From positions 53,342,524 to 53,406,523 of the forward strand of contig NC_059082.1 of the NCBI RefSeq assembly GCF_020497125.1: DNA of 64,000 nt, written 5' to 3'. This stretch comes from Mauremys mutica (lineage: Eukaryota > Chordata > Testudines > Geoemydidae). The notes under the pieces are model-generated. The model did not search any database. It had not been told where the DNA came from and saw only the letters and a program-made list of their open reading frames with translations. Shown in pieces: positions 30,811-42,777 of the stretch (its first letter is position 1; each line of letters begins with the position of its first letter). Position numbers and translations under genes: made by a program.

Positions 30811-32430
30811 GCAGCCAGAGAAGGGATGGAGCTGTGGAGAATGCACATCACTCAGCAAGCAGCAGGAGGCTCTTTGGTGTCAGAGGGAAGCAGAGCAAGT
30901 GTGCTGCTTTTACCTTTCAGCTGTTAGATAAAGTTTTTGTGGAATCCAATTGAGACACCTAACCAGAGATTGATATGAAAGATTACTCCCTACTCCAGTG
31001 ATGAGTCTATGGCAAGCATCTTGATAGGAATTCCACTGCTATCTTCTTTCTGGCAGCTCGAGGTAGGGGAAGGTTGGTTTCTCACCTGGTTCCCCCCGTT
31101 TTTCATTTTTACTTCTGGCTGTTAACTGTGAATGTGTTAATGGGAGCCTGGAAGGAGAGAGAAGTTAGAAAAATCTAGTAGACAGACATTTTGGGGAGAT
31201 GAGATAGTCTGAGATACAGTACATAGAGGGTGAGAATGAAAAGAGGAAATACATTGAAGACCATTCAGGAAAAGATGCATTAAAGAGGTGTGAAGCCAAA
31301 AGGGAAAGATAATGTGGAAAAAAGCAATAGATTTTTAGAAAGTTATCTTTAAAAAAAGATTAAATAGAAAGTTGACTGCCTCGTTAGAGTTTAAATGTAG
31401 TGTACACCAATTGTATTGTTTGAGATGTGGCTTCTGGAGTTATTGGAGTGAAGGTTTTTTTTTAACCCTGACTGGTATTCTTAAACCTTAGGCTAGTACA
31501 TGTCAGGTAAATTTTTGAAATAGCAAATGTGACCCTTTATATTGTAAGTGAAAGTTTATAGAAAAAAACATTTTATCTAAATCTTTCAATTATTTTACTT
31601 TGTGCAATCAGTTTCAATATTTGAGGAGTGAGTCAGTTCCTCCTTTGTTCAGGTTTTGCACACAGCAGCCAGGGACAGGGCAAAAGATTTTTAAAAATAG
31701 GAAAATGTTGGCCCTAAAATTACTTTTAACTCACATTTGCAGGCTAACTACATTTTGAGTTGTCAGTGTCCTTTTTATCTCTGACCACTTACACCACACA
31801 TCTCCACTTTTATTCAAAGATCTGAGTGCCATTCCTCTTGTCTGGGACACCACTGTGCTGCTAGAAGAGAAAATGGCAGAATAAAAGGAGACCATCCCTG
31901 CCCAAAGGTCAAAGTCACCCTCTCTATTATATTGGAGGGGTCGCAGGGAGACTGTTGTGTGCTCATGGCCTCGCTCTGTTTGTGGCCCTCTTCTCAGTAA
32001 GCTCCCTAATAAGCTGGATTCTTTTGGAAAGATGGGCCTCATGGTATCAGTTTTATTTCTCTAGAGTAACCATAGAAGAGAGCCTTGGTAACTGATGCAC
32101 TGGTTCAGATATGGACAAACCATATTCTGTCTTTCCACCTGATCCCCAATTCAAGAAAGGTGTTCAGAAGTTCAAGTGCAAAGAAGTCTGGATAGTTATC
32201 CAATCATCTCTTCTGTTATGCAGGCTGTGGCTTACCAGATTCCATTTTCAAGATAAGTACTACTTTTGGATGCAGTCATTTTTACACAGTTTTTTCAAGG
32301 AAAAAAAATCCACCAACCAGGTATACCCCAAGAATTGGAAAAAATTCATATTCTGCTGTAGAAAAGCCAGGTGTTTTTCAGGAAAAAAATCAAATCAGTT
32401 GGGTTTTTTTTAATTTGTTCATTTTCTTTC
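30811..32430. other. Intron 1: no feature recognised
   Basis: No supported gene or repeat. The minus-strand 103-codon frame at 31731-32042 and the + strand 100-codon frame at 32111 lack motifs. Confidence 0.45.
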
Positions 32431-32469
32431 TCATAAAAAACCAACCTTCCACATAAACTTCCTCGTGGC

Positions 32470-34690
32470 TGGACTTTACAAAAACTAGACAAGCCATTTA
32501 CAACACACACTTTGCTTCCCTACAAAGGAAAAAGGACACTAAACTATCTAAACTACTACATGCCACAAGGGGCCATGACAGTGGTTCCCTTAACCCACCC
32601 AACAATATTGTTAATCTTTCCAACTATTCTCTTAGCGCGGCAAAAGAGTCGTCCTATCTTGGGGCCTCTCCTTCTGCCCCTCCACCCCCATGAACATGAT
32701 ACAGTTCTGTGGTGACCTAGAATCTTATTTTTGACGTCTCTGACTCAAGGAATATTTCCAACACACCTCTGAACAACATGCTAACACACAGAGCCCTTCC
32801 TACCAACACTACAAAAAGAAGGATTTTGGGTGGGCTCCTCCTGGAGGTCGAAACAACAGACTGGACTTCTACATAGAGTGCTTCCGCTGACGTGTACGGG
32901 CCGAAATTGTGGGAAAGCAGCATCACTTGTCGCGTAACCTCAGCCGTGCAGAACACAGTGCCATCCACAGCCTCAGACACAACTCTGACGACATAATCAA
33001 AAAGGTTGACAAAGGAGGTGCTGTCATCATCATGAACAGGTTGGAATATGAATGAGAGGCTGCTAGGCAGCTCTCTAACACCACGTTCTACAAGCCATTA
33101 CCCTCTGATCCCACTGAGGGTTACCAAAAGAAACTACACCATCTGCTCAAGAAACTTCCTGAAAAAGCACAAGAGCAAATCCACACAGACACACCCCTAG
33201 AACCGCAATAGGGTATTCTATCTGCTACCCAAGATCCATAAACCTGGAAATTCTGGACGCCCCATCATCTCAGGCATTGGCACCCTGACAACAGGGTAGT
33301 CTGGCTATGTAGACTCCCTCCTCAGGCCCTATGATACAAGCACTCCTAGCTATCTTCTAGACACCACTGACTTCCTGAGGAAACTACAATCCATTGGCGA
33401 TCTTCCAGAAAACACCATCCTAGCCACTATGGATGTGGAAGCCCTCTACACCAACATTCCACACAAAGATGGACTACAAGCCGTCAGGAGCAGTATCCCC
33501 GATAATGTCACGGCAAACCTGGTGGCTGAACTTTGTGACTTTGTCCTCACCCATAACTATTTCACATTTGGGGACAACGTATCCCAAATCAGCAGCACTG
33601 CTATGGGTACCCGTATGGCCCCACAGTATGCCAACATTTTTATGGCTGACTTAGAACAACGCTTCCTCAGCTCTCGTCCCCTAACGCCCCTGCTCTACTT
33701 GCACTACATTGATGACATCTGCATCATCTGGACCCATGGAAAAGAAGCCTTTGAGGAATTCCACCATGATTTCAACAATTTCCACCCGAGCATCAACCTC
33801 AGCTTGGACCAGTCCACACAAGAGATTCACTTCCTGGACACTACAGTGCTAATAAGCGATGGTCCCATAAACACCACCCTATACCGAATACCTACTGACT
33901 GCTATACTTACCTACATGCCTCCAGCTTTCATCCAGACCACACCACATGATCCATTGTCTACAGCCAAGCTCTACGATACAATCACATTTGCTCCAACCC
34001 CTCAGACAGAGACAAACACCTACAAGATCTCTATCAAGCGTTCTTACAACTACAATACCCACCTGCTGAAGTGAAAAAACAGATTGACAGAGCCAGACGA
34101 GTACCCAGAAGTCACCTACTACAGGACAGACCCAACAAAGAAAGTAACAGAACGCCACTAGTCGTCCCCTTCAGCCTCCAACTAAAACCTCTCCAGCGCA
34201 TCATCAAGGATCTACAACCTATCCTGAAGGACGATCCATCACTCTCACAGATCTTGGGAGACAGGCCAGTCCTTGCTTACAGACAACCCCCCAACTTGAA
34301 GCAAATACTCACCAGCAACCACAGAACAAAAACACTAACCCAGGAACCTATCCTTGCAACAAAGCCTGTTGCCAACTCTGTCCACGTATCTCTTCAGGGG
34401 ACACCATCATAGGACCTAATCACATCAGCCACGCTATCAGAGGCTCGTTCACCTGCACATCTACCAATGTGATATATGGCATCATGTGCCAGCAGTGCCC
34501 CTCTGCCATGTACCTTGGCCAAAGTGGACAGTCTCTGTGCAGAAGAATAAATGGACACAAATCAGACGTCAAGAATTATAACATTCAAAAATCGGTCGAA
34601 GAATACTTCTGTCTTCCTGGTCACTTGATTACAGACCTAAAAGTCGCAATATTACAACAAAAAAACTTCACAAACAGACTCCAATGAGAG
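32470..34690 (+). pseudogene. Penelope polyprotein: RT plus GIY-YIG endonuclease (broken)
   Basis: The longest open part (33429-33950) reads MDVEALYTNIPHKDGL, then STAMGTRMAPQYANIFMADLE, then LHYIDDICIIWTHG with the catalytic DD, and LDQSTQEIHFLDTTV. These are the standard Penelope RT blocks. Upstream, AATAGG (33209) and TAG codons interrupt the frame. The linker has a Cys-rich motif (CNKACCQLCP-like), and 34469-34687 encodes VIYGIMCQQC ... MYLGQSGQSLCRRINGHKSD, the GIY-YIG nuclease with its Arg and His. In the family the nuclease nicks the target and RT extends from it. Several stops and shifts inactivate this copy. Confidence 0.88.
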
Positions 34691-34962
34691 ACTGCTGAAT
34701 TGGAATTAATTTGCAAAATGAACTCCATTAAATTAGGCTTGAATAGAGACTGGGAGTGGATGGGTCATTACGCAAAGTAAAACTATTTCCCCATGTTTAT
34801 TTCCCCCCTCCTCCCACTGTTCCTCATACCTTCTTGTCAACTGCTGCAAATGGACCATTTTGATTACCACTACAAAAAGTTTTTTTCTCTTCTGCTGGTA
34901 ATAGCTCACCTTAACTGATCACTCTCGTTATAGTTTGTATGGTAACACCCATTCTTTCATGT

Positions 34963-35130
34963 TCTCTGTGTGTATATATATCTTCCTACTGTATTTTCCA
35001 CTGCATGCATCCGATGAAGTGGGTTTTAGCCCACCAAAGCGTATTCTCAAATAAATATGTTCATCTCTAAGGTGCCACAAGTACTCCTGTTCTTTTTTGC
35101 GGATACAGACTAACACGGCTGCTACTCTGA
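34963..35130 (+). repeat. Penelope 3' terminal repeat with hammerhead-like core
   Basis: It contains CATCCGATGAAGTGGG, TTTTAG, CCCACCAAAGC, then AAATAAATATGTTCATCTC and TAAGGTGCCACAAGTACTCC. The core at 35011-35040 has CGATGA for CTGATGA and CAAA for GAAA, so it is inactive as read. Confidence 0.7.
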
Positions 35131-36175
35131 AACTGTTCATTTTCTTTGAACATCTATTACACTCATTCATTTAAATGCATATGGTCTGTATGTGTATCTG
35201 TTATATAATTTTGATACTGGAAATAGGCTCTAATATTTTTGTGAATGAATTTTTAACTGTTCTAAAAAGTTGACTGTTGAGGACCTAAGTGTGCTTACGC
35301 CTGTTAGGAAACAATAAGACAGTTTTATTAAACTGGGAGCCTAGAGGTGATGGGAATGGGACAGACTGGAGAGAGCAGAATGGTTAGTGGGTTTCTGTTC
35401 ATCTTGGAAATCCAACATTAACACAGATCAGTGGAAGGTTATGCTGTAAAATCTGAAATGCCCCACCCTGATTTTGGTAGTTTCACCTGCCTGTTATGCT
35501 AAATAGCATCAAATGAGCAATTTAAAAAAAAACAGTTGAAGTATTTTAATCAGAATATAATCTTTCAGGAAGATCTAAGCTTGTATATCTACTAAATACT
35601 GCATATGGAAAAACAGGAAAAAATAAACAAAGAGCTAAAGAATTAACCGTGATATTAATAGATGGTGGTTGGTTGAACACAAGAAATAACCTGATAATAG
35701 TAGTAAGTGTTCATACAAGGGAAAACGTGTCCCTTCTAAATGCTATTGATTCTCTCTCTCAGAAGAAAATGGCAGCGGAAGTATCCAAGCTGCTGAAGAT
35801 GCCATCCAAGAATGGAGAAAAAAGTATGATAAATAAGTCTTTTTTTCCTTTTTTCCCAGGATACAAACAAAAAATGGAAATAGATTAGAGAACTTTTCCG
35901 GTGCAGCCATCTAAACATCTAATGCATGAGTATTCCATACACTATTTACTACTGTCTCCACAAGGCTTTATACCTAATGTACAGTGTGGGAGCTTTGCCT
36001 CTGTAACAGCCATCAGGTCCAAGATTACAAGATTTACCCCAGGCATGAAATATATCATGATTTTTCCAGACTTTCTCCACTCTAAAACCAACTACAGTTT
36101 TATTGCTTTAACAGCAATCCCAGAATCCTTTGTAGGATTAGGGTTGAGGTGCCTTGAATGGATATTGAATGGAGC
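35131..36175. other. Intron 1: no feature recognised
   Basis: AT-rich sequence. The frames at 35649-35888 and 35901-36257 show no motif; the second runs into the CR1 fragment. Confidence 0.45.
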
Positions 36176-36177
36176 GA

Positions 36178-36370
36178 ATCAAAAATTAGGGTTGGAAGAG
36201 ACCTCAGGAGGTCATATAGTCCAACCCGCTGCTCAAAGCGGGACCAACCCCAACTAAATCATCCCAGCCAGAGCTTTGTCAAGCCGGGCCTTAAAAACCT
36301 CTAAAGATGGAGATTCCACAGCCTCCTAGTGAAATATTTTTTCTAGTATCCAACCTAGACTTCCCCCACA
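36178..36370 (-). mobile_element. CR1 3' fragment
   Basis: Minus-strand CR1 end: AGGGTTGGAAGAGACCTCAG, GGTCATATAGTCCAACC, then CATCCCAGCCAGAGCTTTGTCAAGC and GATGGAGATTCCACAGCC, the complement of the tail and C-terminal RT seen at 16.3 kb. About 190 bp. Confidence 0.88.
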
Positions 36371-37064
36371 GAGTGCTTCAGCTTCTTGCCCCTTCCCTTC
36401 TGTCCCTCCCTTCTGCACTGCTTGCTTCAAGGATGCATAATTGTAAAATGGCATGAAACCATTTGAGTGATTTGATGGGGGTGGGATGGGGTGCAGGTGG
36501 TCCAAAGTAGCTGACTTTTTTCCATTTTAAACATACTTTCCTGGAGCAGTATGTGGGTTGTGGTTTTTGTTTGTTTGTTTTAAGGTGGGGGGTCACTAAG
36601 TGGCATTGGGGGAGGCATGGCAGAATGAGCTAGCAGAGCTTCTACTTCCCTCTCATTTCACTTTCCCTTAGAACCTAGTAACTGCTGGGGTTTTGGCAAA
36701 TTTAGCATTGTCTATTGCCCCTTGGAGGCACAATCTCAGTTGTATGAAGTACCTTAATCTCTATCAGACTGTCTTTCCCTCACCCCACTAATCCCGTCAG
36801 CACTGCTCACTATATACCACCTGTTAAGGATAGGAGCACTAATCTGAGAGACTTTCCTTATCTCAGTTTCCTCAAACTAGTCTGTTCCACCAACCTTCCC
36901 TGAAGCCAAGGACCTTAACTGTACTTTATTTACATTTATCTTTCTAGGGTCGTTAGTCTTAAGAGACACTTTGCTTGCATTTACCATAATTTTAGTATGG
37001 GTTTTAGCTTTGAGAGTACCGTATGAGAGACAGGAGTCAGAGAGACAGGAGCCAGCCTGTGCCA
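36371..37064. other. Intron 1: no feature recognised
   Basis: No supported gene or repeat. Confidence 0.45.
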
Positions 37065-37072
37065 CCTTCATG

Positions 37073-37237
37073 CAGGGCCGCCCAGAGGATTCAGAGGGCT
37101 TGGGGCAAAGCAATTTTGGGGGCCCCTTCCATAAAAAAAGTTCCAATACTATAGAATACTATATTCTTGTGGGGGCCCCGAGCCTGGGGCAAATTGCCCC
37201 ACTTCCTTCCCCCCCCCCCCCCCCGGGGGCAGCCCTG
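37073..37237. mobile_element. hAT MITE, 165 bp, CAGGGCCGCCC ends
   Basis: Ends CAGGGCCGCCC and GGGCAGCCCTG are inverted with one mismatch; CCTTCATG flanks at 37065-37072 and 37238-37245. It shares ends and the 'GGGGCAAATTGCCCC' type of inner segment with the larger element at 54513-55172, so it is a short member of that family. It contains a poly-C run (37210-37224). Confidence 0.92.
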
Positions 37238-37245
37238 CCTTCATG

Positions 37246-37815
37246 ACTGTTCTGCTGCTTCCTAGTGACTGAACTGGAGGATCAGCAGTCCCTAGTTCTC
37301 TAACAAGGAAGAAACATTTTTGTTTTCAGTAAGTATGGAATAGAGTAAACTTAAAAAAAGAAACTGGTGTCTTTGTAAAAAGAAAAGGCAACCCTTACTG
37401 ATTATTGGGAGTGGAGGGAAGCAAGCTATTCTCCAAACACTGAAGTTAATTCTTTCTGAATTTAAGGTAGTTGGATTATTTTCAGTCTCATACAAAATGT
37501 GACATACCAGTACCTAAGTTTGGTTACAAATGGCAAGAATGTTAATTTTAAACTGACCTCATAAAACAGCCCCAAATAATTAACTAAACATTATCATGTA
37601 GAGGCAGAGATGTGGTCATCATATTCTGTCTGGGTATTGATTTGTTACTTTGCTGCTTTTTCTGACTAGATTACAATTTGAATTTAAAAGGTTGTTTCAA
37701 TTTTTTTCTAAAATGTAAAAGCAGTTGTACATTTAACTTTCAGAAAGTTAAATTAAAAAAATACAAAAGAGAAAATAATTTGCTTTAGAAAGTGTTTGTA
37801 TAAATTCTCTGTTGC
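37246..37815. other. Intron 1: no feature recognised
   Basis: AT-rich; nothing supported. Confidence 0.4.
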
Positions 37816-37818
37816 GTA

Positions 37819-38078
37819 GGATATGTCTTCACTGAGTATGTGACAGCTGTGCTGCTCTCGCATTTCATTGTAGACATTACCTATCCTGGGGGAGGGGTTC
37901 TCCTGTCAGCATAGATAATCCGCCTCCCCAAGAGGTGGTAGAATTCTTTTGTTGACAAAGCACTGTCTTCACCTGGGGTTAGGTCGATATAGCTGTCTCT
38001 CTCAGGGGGGTGGATTTTTCACATCCCTGAGAGATGTAGCTGTGCTGATGTAAGATCCCAGCGTAGACCATCCCTTAG
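37819..38078. mobile_element. Harbinger-like MITE (about 260 bp)
   Basis: The left end GGATATGTCTTCACTGAG and right end CAGCGTAGACCATCCC are roughly inverted around (T)GTCTTCAC / GCGTAGAC, and AGCTGTGCTG occurs near both ends. The GTCT(A/T)CACT-type end resembles the Harbinger at 2157. Boundaries are approximate. Confidence 0.55.
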
Positions 38079-38571
38079 TCTAGAAAAACACTACTTTATA
38101 CAAGGTCAGGGTTGCAAAGAAAAACTTGGTAGTAAGTAATTTATCTCCAAATGTCAGGTTCATTATAGGCTACTATTGAAAATACTAAGTGTTGATAGCA
38201 ATTACTGATATGTCTTTGTGGTTATGTGCTCTAGATATAGGATCCTTTTCTTTTGGTGATCAGAAGGTTTTGGATTCATCATAAATACCTGTGGTTCCTC
38301 AAAAATGAGATTCTAGCGGTATCCACCAGAATCATGAGATGGGCTTAAAAATCGTGATATTTTACAGATTGGATTTTGAGTCTGTAGGGTGCACTTGGGT
38401 TACAGTTGTAAACTGTTCTGTGCAATGAAGGGATAGAAACTTCTTGAATATTAAAGCTAAAATTCTCACTGAATCACATTCCTGTAAGGGCTGGGACTCC
38501 TAAGAAAAACACCAAATATTGTGACACTTGTGATTAAAATTGCAAGAGTTGGCAACACTGATTTTTCTTCT

Positions 38572-39100
38572 GGTATGTCTTCACTGCAGAGTTAGCCTGG
38601 GCTCTTACTTGGGTGTTAGCCCTTACCACTCTCCCATCCCCTCCTCCCCCCCCCCCCCCACAAGTCACTCATCAGAGTTAAGAGGTGCTTGAAAGTTTGG
38701 AAACTGGGCTAGCTGGCACAGCTGAGGTTGTGGGTTAGAGTCTGGGTTCTGCTTTCACTCAAGCTGATAACCTCCCTGCTTTGAAGTGAGCACATACGCT
38801 AAATCAGTCGATTGTAGATAGTGCTTCAGTGCCTTCCAACATTTCCCTCTGTGCCTGGAAGGGCGGACAGAATATCCCACAATTCATTGGAAAGAACCAT
38901 AGAGCTTACTGCAGCCTAGAGAACTGTGGGATGCCCCCCAGAAAGCCTAGCAATATACAAGGAAGTGTGCAGCACCAGTGAGGACATAGTAACTTGGGTA
39001 GGGTTTTGCAGGGTGACTATTCACACCCAGGCAGGCTAATGGGGGTGTTCAGACCTGGATGCTGATCACTCAGGCTAACTGACTATGATGTGAAGACCTG
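38572..39100. mobile_element. MITE with GGTATGTCTTCACTGCAGA ends
   Basis: The left segment ATGTCTTCACTGCAGAGTTA followed by GCCTGGGCT and the right segment CAGGCTAACTGACTATGATG followed by TGAAGACC are inverted. The inside holds a poly-C run (38646-38659) and no coding. It is probably Harbinger-related by its end sequence. Confidence 0.6.
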
Positions 39101-39905
39101 CATTTTTTGGATTCAGAACCAAGAAGTTTTACTTCAGTCTCTTGATAACTGCTGACACTCCTTGGATTTGAAAATGACAGACATTATAGAAACAGAAAAG
39201 TTTGAATGTAAACAATTGTGTTTGAGATTAGGGGGTTTTTTTGGGGGGGGAGGGAGAGTGAGTGTGTTCATCTAACCTGAGAATTGGGTCACTTACTCAG
39301 CCATTTTGGCAAGGAGTATTTTTTTTATAGCTGCTGAGAGAATCACTTGCCTTTATAGATTTGTAGCAAAAGTGCACATGCAAACTCGTGTTCTGTTGCA
39401 TTTTATAACTATTTTAAAATGGATCTTGTATGTTGATGGGTGGTTTTTGTTTTTTGTTTTTTTAGTGAACACAGCACTACTGACTGAAATATAAAAACAG
39501 GAAATGGAATCATTATCTTAATGGGAGTTGAATACTGAATGTTTACAGATCTACGGTGTTAAGCTTTATGCTTATTTTTTCTTACATGCTTGCTTTTGAT
39601 TGTCAATAAGGCACAAACATTCCATTGTTTAGAATAGATTTGTCTCATTTTGCAGGGCATCAGGAGTGGATAATATCTTTTTAGGTATTCAGTGGATGTC
39701 TTCTGTTGCATTTTCTTATCTTTAGTATTATGTTTATAAAAATTCTTCCAGTCCTTATGGTGTGTGAGTACTTGGCTCTCAGGTCTCCCAAGAGCATGCA
39801 CAGTGAGCAAGGAAGATGAAGCTTAGGGTACTTAAGTTATGCTTTCCATCTGTTGGTATCAGAGCTTTGCAAAGCATCATTATCCTCATTTTGTGAATGG
39901 AGAAA
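39101..39905. other. Intron 1: no feature recognised
   Basis: AT-rich with T-runs; no supported gene or repeat. Confidence 0.4.
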
Positions 39906-39907
39906 CT

Positions 39908-40173
39908 GGGTATGTCTTCACTACACAGACTGTACTGGCATAGCTATGCTGTTGTAGACCTGAAGTGTAAATACCCACCCTACACTGACAAAAAGCTTTG
40001 GGGTGTAACTTCCCCAAATGAAGTTAGCTGAGTTGATGGAAGCCATCTTTTGTCAGTATCGCTGTATCTACACTGGAGGATGTGTCAGCATAGCTGTGTT
40101 GGTCAGTGATACTTTTTTTCACTCTCCTGACGAACATAGTTGTGTGTAATTTTTTAGTGTAGAGAAGGCCTTA
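39908..40173. mobile_element. MITE with GGTATGTCTTCACTACA ends
   Basis: The left end GGTATGTCTTCACTACA and right end TTTAGTGTAGAGAAGGCC are inverted; the internal GCATAGCT(A/G)TG motif occurs near both ends. About 266 bp, related by ends to 37819 and 38572. Confidence 0.65.
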
Positions 40174-40383
40174 GTTACAGAGAAGTTAGTAGCTAAAACT
40201 TCCAAATTTGGGTGCCTACAGGTATACCTAAGCCCATATATAGGCATCTAAATAAATGGGAATTGCAGATGCTCAGCAGCATTGAAAACTAGGTCATTTA
40301 TTTAGTTGCCTAAGTATAGATTTGTGTGTCTAGCTTTTTGGCACCCAAGAAAATTTTGGCCTTACTGACTTGCTGAAGACCAT

Positions 40384-40993
40384 GGTTAAGGCTATGACTT
40401 TGTCACAGAGGTTACTGGAAGTCATGGAATCCATGACTTTCAAAGCTCTCCTTGACTTCAGCCCCTGAGGCTGGGAGCTGCAGGATCCTGTCGCCACCTG
40501 CCGCGGTAGTGAGCTGTGAGGTACTCCGCTGCCCGAGGTACTCGGCTGGCACGGGCAGCAGGGGTGCCCCAGCAGCTCCCCGACCACTGTGGCGGCGGCA
40601 GGGGGACCCCGGCAGCTCACCGCCCTGGGGCAGAGGGACACCTGTAGCTCCCCACCGTGGTGGCGGCAGAGGCATCCCCACAACCCCCTGCTACCACGGA
40701 TGGGCAGGGGGACACTAGCAGCTCCCCTCTGCAGCAGCGGCAGGGGGGCCCCCGGAGCTCTCTTGCTGCAGCAGCAGGGCAGGGCGGCCCCAGGAACTCT
40801 GAGCCCCCACAGGGAATGGGGGCCCCAGAACTCCCAGCCACCCGCAGCTGCCCTAGTCCCTTCCCAGTTTATCATGGATATTTTTAGTAAAAGTCAGGGA
40901 CAGGTCACAGGCTTCCGTGAATTTTTCTTTGTTGCCTGTGACCTGTCCCTGACTTTTTCTAAGAATATCCATGACAAAATCTTAGCCTTAACC
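40384..40993. mobile_element. DNA-transposon MITE with GGTTAAGGCTA ends
   Basis: GGTTAAGGCTATGACTTTGT at the left and AAAATCTTAGCCTTAACC at the right are inverted. An inner hairpin has arms at 40889-40912 and 40934-40957 (AAAAGTCAGGGACAGGTCAC type). The centre is a GC-rich low-complexity block (40460-40850). The flanks themselves read CCATGGTTAAGGC / GCCTTAACCATGG. The superfamily is not certain. Confidence 0.65.
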
Positions 40994-40999
40994 ATGGTT

Positions 41000-41385
41000 G
41001 GTGGCAGTGACTGTTCCCTTTCCCACCTGCCCTGTTGTTTTTCAAATCAAGTGAAAGTAAAAGCCAAAACAGCATCTTATGTTGTCTTTTCCCATTCTCC
41101 TTCTGTTTTCATCTCCTTTTTATTTCTCTTTTTATTCCTCAAGTGTGTAGCATCAGCAATTTTATGAGCTGGGCTTTTAAAAAAATGTATACTTCGCTAA
41201 CATTTGGGAAGTTTGGCTGGGCAATTGCCATTATCCTCTTCAGCATCTACGTGTTCGTTAAAAAAAGAAAGAAAAAAGCTTGTAGCCCTTATGGTTTTGA
41301 TGGTAAGCTTCAAACATGGGCCAGGTATAAACTGATGTTATTGTCTTCCTGTGGCTGCAGACAGATGGTTTCATTAGAACTGGAA
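41000..41385. other. Intron 1: no feature recognised
   Basis: No supported gene. The 119-codon frame at 41035-41394 has two hydrophobic stretches but no recognisable family and runs into a CR1 fragment. Confidence 0.4.
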
Positions 41386-41920
41386 AAAGTATAGAGAAGG
41401 GCAACAAAAATGATTATGGGTATGGAACCCATATGAGGAGAGATTAAAAAGACTGCAACTGTTCATCTTTGAAAAGAGACTGCTAAGGGAGATGGTTATG
41501 ACAAAGGTCTATAAAATCATTAATCATGTGAAGAAAGCAAATAAGGAAGTGTTATTTACCCCTTCATATAATTTCATTGGGTAACCCCTGGTTCATGGGT
41601 TACCCAATGAAATTAAAAGTGAAATACTCCTTCACACAATGCACAGTCAACCTATGGAAACTCACTTTCAGGGGATTTTGTGAAGGCCAAAAATATAATG
41701 GGGCTAAAAAAAAAAATTAGATAAGTTCATGGAGGATAGGTACATGAGTGGCTGTTAGCCAAGATGATCAGGGATGCAACCTCATTCTCTGGGTGTCCCT
41801 AAACCTCTGACTGCAGGAAACTGGGATTGGATGGCAGTATATGGATCATTCAATAATAGCCCTGTTCTGTTAATTTCTTCTGAAGCATTGGCCTCTGTTG
41901 GAGGACAGGACACTGGGGTA
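41386..41920 (+). mobile_element. Old CR1 3' fragment
   Basis: GAAAAAGTATAGAGAAGGGCAAC (CR1 'RVQRRAT' region) begins it, followed by an RT C-terminal and UTR-like order (GACAAAGGTCTATAAAATCA, AATTAGATAAGTTCATGGAGGATAGGT, GAAACTGGGATTGGATGGCA, TTGGAGGACAGGACACTGG). It is frameless, and carries a local 18-bp inverted repeat at 41570-41587/41597-41614. Confidence 0.75.
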
Positions 41921-41924
41921 GAAA

Positions 41925-42347
41925 ACTCTGTGGGCCGTGGGCTGTGGTCCGCCAAGCTCCCCTCCCCTGCTGCCCCCTGTCCCCTCCAGCACGCCTCCTC
42001 CCCGCTCCTCTGCTTACCTCCAGGCACTTCCCCGCCACCAAACAGCTGTGCTTAGCACTTTCCAAGAGAGCGGGGAGAGGCGTGCTCAGGGGAGGAGGCG
42101 GGGCAGGGGTGGGGATTGGGGAAGGAGTTGGAATAGGGGCAGTGAGGGGGCAGAGTTGGGATGGGGACTTTGGGGAAGGGGTTGAAATGGGGGCGGGGAA
42201 GGGGTTGGAAGAGGCGTGGCAGGGGCAGGGCCTCATGGAAGGAGTGGAGTGGGAGAGGGAGAGGGGGGTGTCAGGGATGCGGCCTTCGGGCCAATGTACT
42301 GGTCCTCACGTGGCCCTTGTGGTGATTTGAGTTTGAGATCCCTGCCC
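41925..42347. mobile_element. hAT MITE fragment related to 29250-30802
   Basis: The right end GTTTGAGATCCCTG, the GGCCAATGTACTGGTCCTCACG block and the CGGGGAAGG / GGCAGGGCCTCATGGAAGG interior match the left part of the 29250 element in reverse. The left end was not found (probably deleted or truncated), and no target duplication is visible. Confidence 0.7.
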
Positions 42348-42359
42348 TAGCTGGCTCAC

Positions 42360-42715
42360 ATGTATAAATACCTTCGCAGGGAGAAAATACTAGATACTAA
42401 CACATTCTTGACTCTAGCAGAGTAATGGCTGGAAGCAGAAGCCAGGCAAATTTAAACTAGAAGTAAGGCCCATGTTTTTAACAATGCGTGATTAACCATT
42501 GGAACAAATTACTAAGATAAGTGGTAGAGTCTGTATTTCTTGATATCTTCAAATCAAGACTGGATACCTTTCTGGAAGACACGTTTTAGCCAATCAAACA
42601 CAAATTATTGGGCTCAGTATATGGGTAACTGTGTGAAATATAATAGCCTGTGATGTATGGGAGGTTTGACTAGATGATCTAATGGTCCCTTCTGGTTCTA
42701 AATTCCGTCTGTGAA
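42360..42715 (+). mobile_element. Old CR1 3' fragment
   Basis: ATTGGAACAAATTACTAAGA, ATCAAGACTGGATACCTTTC and GAGGTTTGACTAGATGATCT then AATGGTCCCTTCTGG are the end of an old CR1 subfamily. It is frameless. Confidence 0.8.
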
Positions 42716-42777
42716 AATGACTGCCTCATTTTTTTTGTAGTCCAAGTAAGTTATACAATACAGGGTTTGTTCTAAAA

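Larger units (their letters stand above)
32432..35130 (+). mobile_element. Penelope-like element copy 1 (5'-truncated, 2.7 kb)
   Basis: It starts in coding text shared with copy 2 (CTTCCTCGTGGCTGGACTTT), runs through RT and GIY-YIG domains, and ends with the terminal sequence (CCGATGAAGTGGG ... AAGGTGCCACAAGTACTCC ... ACTAACACGGCTGCTACTC). It lacks the 5' terminal repeat and about 290 bp of N-terminal coding present in copy 2. It is on the same strand as CREBBP. Confidence 0.92.

Noticed and set aside
30336..30851. 171- and 156-codon frames on opposite strands
   Set aside because: GC-rich MITE core; both strands open, composition Arg/Pro/Ala/Gly only.
40330..41167. 181- and 192-codon frames
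   Set aside because: They cover the low-complexity GC block of a MITE; no conserved motif.
41035..41394. 119-codon frame with hydrophobic stretches, considered as a small membrane protein
   Set aside because: AT-rich intronic sequence, no start context, runs into a CR1 fragment, no family resemblance.
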